From Calidifontimicrobium sp964618555 (GTDB lineage: Bacteria > Pseudomonadota > Gammaproteobacteria > Burkholderiales > Burkholderiaceae_C), in NCBI GenBank assembly GCA_964618555.1, contig CAZUBF010000037.1, positions 1 to 24,750 on the forward strand: a stretch of 24,750 bases of DNA. Direction: 5' to 3'. Both the position numbers and the translations under genes were made by a program. Position 1 is the stretch's first letter. The number at the start of each line of letters is the position of its first letter. The notes beneath the pieces are model-generated. The model did not search any database and was not told the origin of the DNA. It saw nothing but the letters and a program-made list of their open reading frames with translations. Below are positions 1-6,386 of this stretch, one piece after another.

Positions 1-502
1 CCTTCATCAGCTCGAAGGCGTTGAGCACGCCGCCGAAGCCGGCTTCGGCATCGGCGACGATCGGCGCGAAGTAGTCGACGTCGCTCTTGCCCTCGCTCCA
101 CTGGATCTGGTCGGCGCGCGTGAACGTGTTGTTGATGCGCCTGACGACCTTGGGCACCGAGTCGACCGAATACAGCGACTGGTCGGGGTACATCTCGCCG
201 CCGTCGTTGGCGTCGGCCGCCACCTGCCAGCCGGACAGGTAGATGGCCTTCAGCCCGGCCTTGACCTGCTGCATGGCCTGGTTGCCGGTGAGCGCGCCGA
301 GCGAATTGATGAATGGCTCGGTGTGCAGCAGGTTCCACAGCTTCTCGGCGCCACGGCGGGCCAGCGTGTGCTCGACCTGGACCGAGCCGCGCAGGCGCAC
401 GACGTCGGCGGCGGTGTAGCCGCGCTTGATGCCTTTCCAGCGCGGGTTCTCGGCCCAATCCTTCTCGAGGGCGGCGGCTTGTTGTTCACGGGTAAGGCTC
501 AT
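1..502 (-). CDS. aceA: Isocitrate lyase, N-terminal part (3' end outside window)
   Basis: First enzyme of the glyoxylate shunt; it cleaves isocitrate to glyoxylate and succinate in the cytoplasm, allowing growth on acetate and fatty acids. The visible 167 residues read MSLTREQQAAALEKDW..., then RGSVQVEHTLARRGAEKLW at 38-56, the substrate-site SGW at 90-92 followed by QVAADAND, MYPDQSLYSVDSVP at 104-117 and DAEAGFGG at 151-158, all hallmarks of the AceA/PEP mutase superfamily. The catalytic KKCGH loop would lie beyond the window edge. The start is well supported: AGGAGTG sits about 6 nt before the ATG on the minus strand. The gene stands alone, with a 282-bp upstream gap holding a repeat array over a candidate promoter. 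Identification is firm; completeness of the gene cannot be judged. Confidence 0.96.
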   Translation of the reverse strand, partial: MSLTREQQAAALEKDWAENPRWKGIKRGYTAADVVRLRGSVQVEHTLARRGAEKLWNLLHTEPFINSLGALTGNQAMQQVKAGLKAIYLSGWQVAADANDGGEMYPDQSLYSVDSVPKVVRRINNTFTRADQIQWSEGKSDVDYFAPIVADAEAGFGGVLNAFELMK

Positions 503-587
503 GAAATCACTCCTGCTTGCGATGACGCTTCGATGGCGGAACCACCTGATTCCGGACTCCAGCGTAGCGACGCGCGGGCAGCGCGGG

Positions 588-610
588 AAGACTTATGTCT
601 TATAGAAGAC
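588..610. promoter_or_regulatory. Alternating AAGAC/GTCTT operator-like array upstream of aceA
   Basis: Three 5-bp units alternate in orientation with identical 4-bp gaps: AAGAC at 588-592, GTCTT at 597-601 and AAGAC at 606-610, so each neighbouring pair is an inverted repeat with a 9-bp period. A degenerate fourth unit (CTTCT) follows at 618-622. On the minus strand a candidate -10 (TATAAG, 599-604) lies inside the array, about 97 bp from the aceA start. The arrangement is directly visible; its role as an operator is inference. Confidence 0.45.
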
Positions 611-634
611 AAAAAATCTTCTCTTGATAAAACA

Positions 635-698
635 GCAACTTATCGCTTGCGTTGCATGATGCGGAATGAGATTCGCATCCGACGAAATTCGATGTTGC
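635..698. promoter_or_regulatory. GCAAC/GTTGC repeats and GCAT-G-ATGC palindrome in the aceA upstream region
   Basis: GCAAC occurs at 635-639, and its complement GTTGC at 651-655 and 694-698. A small palindrome, GCATGATGC, lies at 654-662. The region is much more AT-rich than its surroundings, as expected for a regulatory region. These may be regulator sites for aceA; no regulator can be assigned from sequence alone. Confidence 0.25.
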
Positions 699-784
699 AG
701 CGCGGCATCAATGCTTCTCACATCGTGGGAAGCACTCCCGTGCGTTGACAAATGCCCCGATCGGTATCGCGGCGAAGCGCGACC

Positions 785-1084
785 TCACGGACGCCCGCGT
801 GCGTCGGACGCTGCCGACGCGCCAGCGGCTGACGCCGCGGCCGCAGCGGCGGCCGCGCCGGCCTCGTGGCGCGCGACGATCCAGAACCGCCATCCGGTGC
901 CAACGGCCAGCAGCACGGCGGCGACGACGGCCGCGACGGCCCAGCGCGGCATGCCGGTCGGCGCGCGGGTGGTCCGGGGGGATAGCGACGCCGCGTCGCG
1001 TCCCGGCAGCGCGCGGCCGCATCCGGTGCACGACGCCGCATCGGGCAGGTTGACGGTCTGGCAGTGGGGGCAGCGGGTCGTCAC
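785..1084 (-). CDS. Small zinc-ribbon protein with one membrane segment
   Basis: A 99-residue protein with an N-terminal zinc ribbon (CPHC at 5-8 and CTGC at 19-22, two CxxC pairs spaced as in the zinc_ribbon families), a short Arg/Thr-rich linker, and one hydrophobic helix at about 48-71 followed by an Ala-rich tail rich in low-complexity repeats. This suggests a single-pass inner-membrane protein with a cytoplasmic metal-binding head. The start is a GTG and no clear ribosome binding site precedes it. It is divergent from the agmatinase gene and on the same strand as aceA, but separated from aceA by the regulatory gap, so a shared operon is doubtful. Function is unknown; similar short zinc-ribbon/TM proteins are common and mostly uncharacterised. 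Confidence 0.7.
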   Translation of the reverse strand: MTTRCPHCQTVNLPDAASCTGCGRALPGRDAASLSPRTTRAPTGMPRWAVAAVVAAVLLAVGTGWRFWIVARHEAGAAAAAAAASAAGASAASDARGRP

Positions 1085-1213
1085 TTGAGGGTGCGGGGGC
1101 AGTGGAGCAGGAACGGCGCCGAGTCGAGACGCGGAACGGGCCGACGGCGCTGCCGTCGCAGGTCGTCATGCTACAGGCACGACCGCGACGGCCGGCCCGG
1201 CTCGCAGCGGCGT

Positions 1214-1225
1214 GCTTATCATGCG
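1214..1225. promoter_or_regulatory. Candidate Lrp/AsnC-type site before the agmatinase start
   Basis: GCTTATCATGCG matches 11 of 12 positions of the minus-strand sequence GCATATCATGCG found in the divergent lrp/transaminase region (2709-2720). It lies 25 bp upstream of the ATG at 1251. Recurrence at two places in the same functional cluster supports a shared operator; binding is inferred. Confidence 0.4.
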
Positions 1226-1250
1226 GCGACGATTGTCGACGACCACTTCG

Positions 1251-2165
1251 ATGACTGGCTTCGCGTTCCTCGACGGCCCCGGCTTCCTGAAAGCCGGCCC
1301 CGCGCTCGACCAGCCTTTCGCCGTGGCCGGCGTCGCATGGGATGGCGCGACCAGCAACCGGCCCGGCGCGCGTTTCGGCCCGCGCGCGATCCGCCGGGCC
1401 AGCCACATGCTGTGCGACGCGATCCATCCGCACTACGACGTCACCCCGATCGGCCGGCTCGGCGACGCCGGCGACCTGCCACTGCCCAACACCTCGCTCG
1501 AGGCGATGCGCGCGGCGCTGGCGCCGTTGGCCGACGAGCTGATCAGCCGTCACCACATGGTCTGGCTCGGCGGCGACCACAGCATCACGCTGCCGCTGCT
1601 GCGCGCCTACCACCGGCGACTGGGCCGCCCGCTGGCCGTGGTGCACGTCGACGCGCACTGCGACACCTGGAAGGACCACTTCGGCGAACCCAGCGGCCAT
1701 GGCACCTGGGTCCAAGAGGCTTTCAACGAGGGCCTCGTCGTGCCCGGGTGCTTCGCGCAGATCGGCATCCGCTCGGCGGGCGAACGCGCGGCGCGCGAGT
1801 ACGTGCGCAACCGGGGCGGGCTGATCTTCACCGCGCGCGACCTGCGCGGGCTCGAGGGTCCGGCGCAGTTGGCGCCGGTGCTCGCGGCGATCGACGCGCG
1901 GCTCGCCGCGCACGGGCGGCCTCCGCTGTACGTCAGCCTCGACATCGACGGGCTCGACCCGGCGTTCGCGCCCGGCACCGGCACGCCCGAGCCGGGAGGG
2001 CTGACCAGCAACCAGCTGCTGTCGATCCTCGAGGGCTTGGCCGCGCACCGCTGCGTCGGCATGGACTGCGTCGAGGTCGCACCGCCGTACGACCATGCCG
2101 AGCTCACGGCGCACGCTGCGGCGACCTTCGTGTGGACCTACCTGTGCGGTCAGATCGTGCGCTGA
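1251..2165 (+). CDS. speB: Agmatinase-family ureohydrolase
   Basis: Predicted Mn-dependent ureohydrolase, most likely releasing urea from agmatine to give putrescine; guanidinobutyrase (giving GABA) is an alternative within the same family. The 304-residue protein has all the dinuclear metal ligands: GGDHS (His110), VDAHCD (Asp134, His136, Asp138) and SLDIDGLDP (Asp231, Asp233), followed by the family-typical PGTGTPEPGG and the Glu of MDCVEVAPPYD. An in-frame GTG at 1212 would add 13 residues, but those overlap the candidate operator at 1214-1225 and lack family resemblance, so the ATG at 1251 is preferred; neither start has a good Shine-Dalgarno. The location beside a full putrescine degradation cluster favours the agmatinase role and a supply of putrescine to it. 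Confidence 0.88.
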   Translation: MTGFAFLDGPGFLKAGPALDQPFAVAGVAWDGATSNRPGARFGPRAIRRASHMLCDAIHPHYDVTPIGRLGDAGDLPLPNTSLEAMRAALAPLADELISRHHMVWLGGDHSITLPLLRAYHRRLGRPLAVVHVDAHCDTWKDHFGEPSGHGTWVQEAFNEGLVVPGCFAQIGIRSAGERAAREYVRNRGGLIFTARDLRGLEGPAQLAPVLAAIDARLAAHGRPPLYVSLDIDGLDPAFAPGTGTPEPGGLTSNQLLSILEGLAAHRCVGMDCVEVAPPYDHAELTAHAAATFVWTYLCGQIVR

Positions 2166-2169
2166 AGCT

Positions 2170-2202
2170 GCCCGGCGCCGCCGCCTCCGCGATGGCGCGG
2201 GC
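2170..2202. terminator. Hairpin between convergent speB and lrp
   Basis: GCCCGGCGCC (2170-2179) can pair with GGCGCGGGC (2194-2202) with a single bulged base. It fills the 37-bp gap between the two facing stop codons. There is no T-tract, so it is a terminator-like hairpin of uncertain efficiency. Confidence 0.35.
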
Positions 2203-2682
2203 TCACACGGCCAACGCCGTGGTCTTCTTCACGGTGCGCAACACCAGCATCGAGTTCGACCTCGCGACCCCCGGCAGCCGCATCAGCACCTGGGTGTGGA
2301 AACGCTCCAGATCCTCGGCGTCACGGTAGGCGAAGCGGATCAGGTAGTCGTTCGAGCCGGCGACGTAGTAGCAGTCGAGCACCTGCGGCTCGGCGCGCAC
2401 TGCCTGCTCGAAGGCCTCGAGCAGCGGCGTGTTCATGCTCTCGAGGTTGATGATCGTGAAGCTGATGCCGTGCTGGCCGACCGCCTTCGGGTTGAGCAGT
2501 GCGACGTAACGTGCGATCACCCCGCTGTCCTCGAGCTGCTTGACGCGCCGCAGGCACGCCGAAGGCGACAGATGCACGCGCTGCGCGAGCTCGACGTTGG
2601 TGAGCCGCCCATCGTCTTGCAGTTCACGCAGGATCGCGCGGTCGATCGCATCGAGTTGCGCGGGGCTGGAGTTGATTCGCAC
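2203..2682 (-). CDS. Lrp/AsnC family transcriptional regulator
   Basis: A 159-residue Lrp/AsnC protein: N-terminal helix-turn-helix (LDAIDRAILRELQDDGRLTN, then VELAQRVHLSPSACLRRVKQLEDSGVI) and a C-terminal RAM/ligand-sensing domain with VAGSNDYLIRF and the closing LPGVARSNSMLVLRTVK. Such proteins bind amino acids or related metabolites as octamers and often control an adjacent divergent catabolic operon and themselves. The frame is open to an ATG at 2760, but the extra 26 residues are unlike the family and would cover the palindrome at 2709-2721; the GTG at 2682 gives the usual length, though its ribosome binding site is weak. It diverges from the omega-amino-acid transaminase and is the only regulator within the polyamine block, where E. 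coli would use PuuR. Its effector is unknown; a polyamine product such as beta-alanine or GABA is a guess. Confidence 0.9.
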   Translation of the reverse strand: MRINSSPAQLDAIDRAILRELQDDGRLTNVELAQRVHLSPSACLRRVKQLEDSGVIARYVALLNPKAVGQHGISFTIINLESMNTPLLEAFEQAVRAEPQVLDCYYVAGSNDYLIRFAYRDAEDLERFHTQVLMRLPGVARSNSMLVLRTVKKTTALAV

Positions 2683-2708
2683 GAAGTTCGACGTTGACGC
2701 TTGATTTG

Positions 2709-2721
2709 CGCATGATATGCG
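2709..2721. promoter_or_regulatory. Palindromic operator candidate between lrp and transaminase
   Basis: CGCATGATATGCG is a perfect inverted repeat (CGCAT, 3-bp centre, ATGCG), 27 bp upstream of the chosen lrp GTG and 118 bp upstream of the divergent transaminase ATG. Position and symmetry fit an autoregulatory site of the Lrp/AsnC protein. A near copy is found at 1214-1225. Confidence 0.5.
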
Positions 2722-2776
2722 GCCGAGCCGGGTTTGCACCGCCGGATCACGCACGCACATTGCGCCTCCGCGTGTC

Positions 2777-2782
2777 TAGACT
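2777..2782 (+). promoter_or_regulatory. Possible -10 element for the transaminase/puu transcript
   Basis: TAGACT resembles a sigma-70 -10 box and lies 57 bp before the transaminase start. The same hexamer occurs upstream of the binding-protein gene at 9323-9328. No well-spaced -35 is visible, so support is weak. Confidence 0.22.
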
Positions 2783-2838
2783 GCCTCTGCGCGACACTCG
2801 GCGCATCGACCATCGCCCCGCGTCGCGAGGAGAACCGC

Positions 2839-4146
2839 ATGAACCACGACATGGACGCCTACTGGATGCCGTTCACGGCGAACCGCCAGTTCAAGAAGGC
2901 GCCGCGCCTGCTGGCCAGGGCCGCCGGCATGCATTTCTGGACCCCCGAGGGCCGCCAGGTGCTCGACGGCGTCGCCGGGTTGTGGTGCGTCAACGCCGGC
3001 CACGCGCGGCCGAAGATCGTCCAGGCGATCGCCGAGCAGGCCGCCGAGATGGACTACGCGCCGCCGTTCCAGATGGCCCACCCGAAGGCCTTCGCGCTGG
3101 CCGAGCAACTGGTCAAGCTGACGCCGCCGGGCGTGAACAAGGTCTTCTTCACCAACTCCGGCTCCGAGGCGGTCGAGACGGCGTTGAAGATGGCCATCGC
3201 CTACCATCGCGTGCGCGGCGAGGGCCAGCGCACGCGGCTGATCGGGCGCGAGCGCGGCTACCACGGCGTGAACTTCGGCGGCATCTCGGTGGGCGGCATG
3301 GTCGCCAACCGCAAGATGTTCGGCACGCTGCTGGCCGGCGTCGACCACATCCGCCACACCCACGACCCGGCGCGCAACGCGTTCACTGTCGGCCAGCCGG
3401 CGCACGGCGCCGAGTTCGCCGACGACCTCGAGCGGCTGGTCGCGCTGCACGACGCGAGCACGATCGCCGCGGTGATCGTCGAGCCGGTCGCCGGCTCGAC
3501 CGGCGTGCTGATCCCGCCGCAGGGCTACCTGCAGCGGTTGCGCGAGATCTGCGACCGCCACGGCATCCTGCTGATCTTCGACGAGGTCATCACGGGGTTC
3601 GGGCGCACCGGCCAGCCGTTCGGCGCGCAGACCTTCGGCGTGACGCCGGACATCATGACGGTGGCCAAGGGCATCACCAACGGCGCGGTGCCGATGGGCG
3701 CGGTGTTCGTCAAGCAGCATGTGCACGACGCGTTCATGCAAGGCCCCGAGCACCTGATCGAGTTCTTCCACGGCTACACCTACTCGGCGCACCCGCTGGC
3801 CTGCGCCGCCGGCTTAGCCACGCTCGAGACCTACGCCGACGAGGGGCTGCTGACGCGCGCGTCGCAGCTGCAGGGCTACTTCGCCGACGCGCTGCACTCG
3901 CTCAAGGGACTGCCGCGCGTCATCGACATCCGCAACATCGGGCTGGTCGGTGGCGTGGAGCTCGAGCCGATCGCCGGCGAACCGACGAAACGCGCCTTCG
4001 GCGTGTTCCTCGACTGCTGGGAGCGCGGGCTGATGGTGCGCACCACCGGCGACATCGTCGCGCTGTCGCCGCCGCTGATCATCGAGAAGAGCCACATCGA
4101 CCAGATGTTCGACACCCTCGCCGGCGCGCTCAGGCGAGCCGGCTGA
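2839..4146 (+). CDS. bauA: Omega-amino acid:pyruvate (beta-alanine) aminotransferase
   Basis: PLP-dependent class-III aminotransferase of 435 residues, very like beta-alanine:pyruvate transaminases. Opens with MDAYWMPFTANRQFKKAPRL, typical of that subgroup; has the cofactor-binding TNSGSEAVETALK (105-117), the GYHGVNFGG turn (140-148), Asp248 in IFDEVITGFGRTG and the Schiff-base lysine at 277 in TVAKGITNG. It would convert beta-alanine to malonate semialdehyde with pyruvate as acceptor; in this setting beta-alanine would come from the aminopropyl group of spermidine. The ATG at 2839 follows a good AGGAGA; the in-frame upstream start at 2734 is rejected because the extension covers the promoter region. 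It is the first gene of the + strand block and divergent from the Lrp regulator. No malonate-semialdehyde dehydrogenase gene is visible. Substrate range (GABA, other omega-amines) is uncertain. Confidence 0.9.
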   Translation: MNHDMDAYWMPFTANRQFKKAPRLLARAAGMHFWTPEGRQVLDGVAGLWCVNAGHARPKIVQAIAEQAAEMDYAPPFQMAHPKAFALAEQLVKLTPPGVNKVFFTNSGSEAVETALKMAIAYHRVRGEGQRTRLIGRERGYHGVNFGGISVGGMVANRKMFGTLLAGVDHIRHTHDPARNAFTVGQPAHGAEFADDLERLVALHDASTIAAVIVEPVAGSTGVLIPPQGYLQRLREICDRHGILLIFDEVITGFGRTGQPFGAQTFGVTPDIMTVAKGITNGAVPMGAVFVKQHVHDAFMQGPEHLIEFFHGYTYSAHPLACAAGLATLETYADEGLLTRASQLQGYFADALHSLKGLPRVIDIRNIGLVGGVELEPIAGEPTKRAFGVFLDCWERGLMVRTTGDIVALSPPLIIEKSHIDQMFDTLAGALRRAG

Positions 4147-4195
4147 ACGAGCTGCGCCCCACGCACCGCATCGACCGTCCGAGGGCCTGCCTAGC

Positions 4196-4208
4196 GCATA
4201 CCTTATGC
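4196..4208. promoter_or_regulatory. Palindrome across the puuB start codon
   Basis: GCATACCTTATGC has perfect 5-bp arms (GCATA/TATGC) around CCT and includes the puuB ATG (4205-4207). It shares the GCAT...ATGC ends of the lrp-side palindrome but with a 5-bp rather than 3-bp gap. It could be an operator or a small stem hiding the start codon. Confidence 0.28.
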
Positions 4209-5512
4209 CGTTGCTCGACGCCGACCGCGAACTGACCCGCCATTCGTACTACGCCGCCACGGTGCAGCGCGAGGCGCCGTTTCCCCCCCTCGAAGGCGCG
4301 ATCGGCGCCGACGTCGCGGTCGTCGGCGGCGGGCTCGCCGGGCTCAGCGCCGCCATCGAGCTGCACGACCGCGGCTTCGACGTCGTGCTGCTCGAGGCGC
4401 ACGACATCGGCTGGGGCGCCAGCGGGCGCAACGGCGGGCAGGCGATCCACGGGCTGGCGTGCGGCGAGGAGGAGATCGAACGCCAGCTCGGCCTCGACGA
4501 GGCGCGGCGCGTATGGGCGATGTCGATCGAGGCGCTCGATCTGATCCGCCAGCGCATCGAGCGGTTCGCGATCGATTGCGATTGGTGCGACGGTTACCTC
4601 GCGGTGGCGACGAACGCGCGCAAGGCGCGCAGCCTGCGCACCTGGGCCGAGAGGATGGAGCGCGTCTACGCCTACCCGCAGACCTGGGTCGACCGCGACG
4701 ACCTGCCGCGCTGGATCGCCAGCCCGCGATACGTCTGCGGTGTGCACGACCCGCGTTCGGGCCACCTGCACCCGCTGAAGTACAGCCTGGGGCTGGCGCG
4801 AGCGGCGGCGCGACTGGGCGTGCGCATCTACGAGCGCAGCGCAGTGACCGCGGTCGACGACGGCGCCGACTCGGCGCGCGTGCGCACCGCGTCGGGCCAC
4901 GTCGACGTGCGCCACGTGCTGCTGGCCGGCAACGTCTACCTGCAGCAACTCGCCCCGAGCGTGGCGCCGCAGCTGGCGCCGCGCATCATGCCGGTCGGCA
5001 CCTACATCGTCGCGACGCCGCCGCTGGGCGCCGATCGCGCGCGTGCGCTGATCCCGTGCGGCGCCGCGGTGTGCGACACCAACTTCGTGCTCGACTACTT
5101 TCGCACCAGCGCCGACCACCGCCTGCTGTACGGCGGGCGCGTGAGCTACAGCACCGCGACGCCGATGCGGCTGGCGGCGAGCATGCGCCGGCGCATGCAG
5201 CAGACCTTTCCGCAGCTCGACGGCGTCGAGGTCGAACACGCCTGGGGCGGCTTCGTCGACATCTCGATGAACCGCGCCCCCGACTTCGGCCGCATCGGCC
5301 GGCACCTGTATTACCTGCAGGGCTTCTCCGGCCACGGGCTGGCGCTGACCGGCCTGGCGGGCAAGCTGGTCGCCGAGGCGGTCGCCGGCGACGCGCGCCG
5401 CTTCGACACCTTCGCGCGGCTGAAACACCGCAACTTCCCCGGCGGTCGGCTGCTGCGCATGCCGGCACTGGTGGCCGGCATGGTCTGGTACCGGCTGCGC
5501 GACCTGCTCTGA
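4205..5512 (+). CDS. puuB: Gamma-glutamylputrescine oxidase (FAD-dependent)
   Basis: Flavoprotein oxidase of the DAO/OrdL family that oxidises gamma-glutamylputrescine to gamma-glutamyl-aminobutyraldehyde, releasing ammonia and hydrogen peroxide. The 435-residue protein starts with the PuuB-like HSYYAAT segment (13-19), then the FAD Rossmann motif VAVVGGGLAGLSAA (37-50) with the ribose-binding Glu64, and GWGASGRNGGQ (69-79), a signature of this oxidase group. Near the C-terminus WGGFVDISMNRAPDFGRI and YYLQGFSGHGLALTGLAGKL close the FAD site. No clear ribosome binding site precedes the ATG, and a palindrome spans it. It lies 58 bp after the transaminase and 16 bp before puuD, so it is likely co-transcribed. 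The family also includes other amine oxidases, but the neighbours puuD, puuA and puuC make this assignment strong. Confidence 0.9.
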   Translation: MPLLDADRELTRHSYYAATVQREAPFPPLEGAIGADVAVVGGGLAGLSAAIELHDRGFDVVLLEAHDIGWGASGRNGGQAIHGLACGEEEIERQLGLDEARRVWAMSIEALDLIRQRIERFAIDCDWCDGYLAVATNARKARSLRTWAERMERVYAYPQTWVDRDDLPRWIASPRYVCGVHDPRSGHLHPLKYSLGLARAAARLGVRIYERSAVTAVDDGADSARVRTASGHVDVRHVLLAGNVYLQQLAPSVAPQLAPRIMPVGTYIVATPPLGADRARALIPCGAAVCDTNFVLDYFRTSADHRLLYGGRVSYSTATPMRLAASMRRRMQQTFPQLDGVEVEHAWGGFVDISMNRAPDFGRIGRHLYYLQGFSGHGLALTGLAGKLVAEAVAGDARRFDTFARLKHRNFPGGRLLRMPALVAGMVWYRLRDLL

Positions 5513-5528
5513 CCCACCGGCACGCCAC

Positions 5529-6338
5529 ATGCCAGCCTCCGTGAATCCGATGTCGCTCCTGGCCCGACTGCCTGTCGTGCTGGTGCCGGCGTGCAACCGC
5601 ACGTTGGGCCACCACCCGTTCCACATCGCCGGGCAGAAGTACGTCGACGCAGTGAGGCTGGCCGGCGCGGTGCCGCTGGTGGTGCCCAACGCCGCCACCC
5701 ATGAGCTCGGCGTGCTGCTCGACCTGGCCGACGGCGTGCTGCTCACCGGCTCGCCGTCGAACGTCCACCCGCAGCACTTCGACGAGGGCGTGCACGACCC
5801 GGCGCTGCCGCTGGACACGGCGCGCGACGCGGCGACGCTGCCGCTGATCCCGCAGGTGCTGGCGCGCGGGCTGCCGCTGCTGGCGATTTGCCGCGGCCTG
5901 CAGGAGCTCAACGTCGCGCTCGGCGGCAGCCTGCACCAGGCGGTTCACGACGTTCCCGGTCACGCCGACCACCGCGCCGACGACGAAGCGACGGTCGACG
6001 TGCAGTACGGCGCGGCCCACGAGGTCATCGTCGAGCCCGGCGGCCTGCTGGCCGGCCTCGTCGACGCGCCACGGTTCGTCGTCAACTCGCTGCACGGCCA
6101 GGGCGTGAACCGCCTCGCGCCCGGCCTGCGCGTCGAGGCGCGCTCGCCCGACGGCGTGATCGAGGCGGTGTCGGCCCCCGCGCGGCCGGGCTTCGTGCTC
6201 GGGGTGCAGTGGCACCCGGAGTGGCGCGCCGCCGACAACCCGCAGTCGATGGCGCTGCTGCGCGCGTTCGGCGATGCGTGCCGGGAGTTCGCGCGGCGCC
6301 GCGCCGGCGGCGCGACGCTCAGCGGGCCGGGTTCGTAG
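5529..6338 (+). CDS. puuD: Gamma-glutamyl-gamma-aminobutyrate hydrolase
   Basis: Class-I glutamine-amidotransferase-like hydrolase that cleaves gamma-glutamyl-GABA to glutamate and GABA, the last step of the gamma-glutamyl putrescine route; equivalent to SpuA of Pseudomonas. The 269-residue protein carries the nucleophile Cys121 in LAICRGLQELNVALGG, and the His229/Glu231 pair in GVQWHPEW, forming the catalytic triad, plus LLTGSPSNVHPQHF (71-84) characteristic of the PuuD subgroup. The start at 5529 lacks a Shine-Dalgarno; an internal ATG at 5550 (residue 8) is possible. It follows puuB by 16 bp and precedes puuA by 48 bp in the same direction. Confidence 0.93.
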   Translation: MPASVNPMSLLARLPVVLVPACNRTLGHHPFHIAGQKYVDAVRLAGAVPLVVPNAATHELGVLLDLADGVLLTGSPSNVHPQHFDEGVHDPALPLDTARDAATLPLIPQVLARGLPLLAICRGLQELNVALGGSLHQAVHDVPGHADHRADDEATVDVQYGAAHEVIVEPGGLLAGLVDAPRFVVNSLHGQGVNRLAPGLRVEARSPDGVIEAVSAPARPGFVLGVQWHPEWRAADNPQSMALLRAFGDACREFARRRAGGATLSGPGS

Positions 6339-6386
6339 CGGGCGCGATCCCTCCACCCCGCCCCGACCCGCCACACAGGTGCCCCC

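Noticed and set aside
1212..1250. GTG start extending agmatinase by 13 residues
   Set aside because: The extra residues do not resemble the family and the segment contains the candidate operator; ATG at 1251 is preferred.
2683..2760. 26-residue N-terminal extension of the Lrp/AsnC regulator from ATG 2760
   Set aside because: Not family-like and it would read through the palindrome at 2709-2721; however the GTG at 2682 has a weak ribosome binding site, so the start is not settled.
2734..2838. 35-codon upstream extension of the omega-amino-acid transaminase
   Set aside because: The ATG at 2839 has a good AGGAGA and the family-typical N-terminus; the extension covers regulatory DNA.
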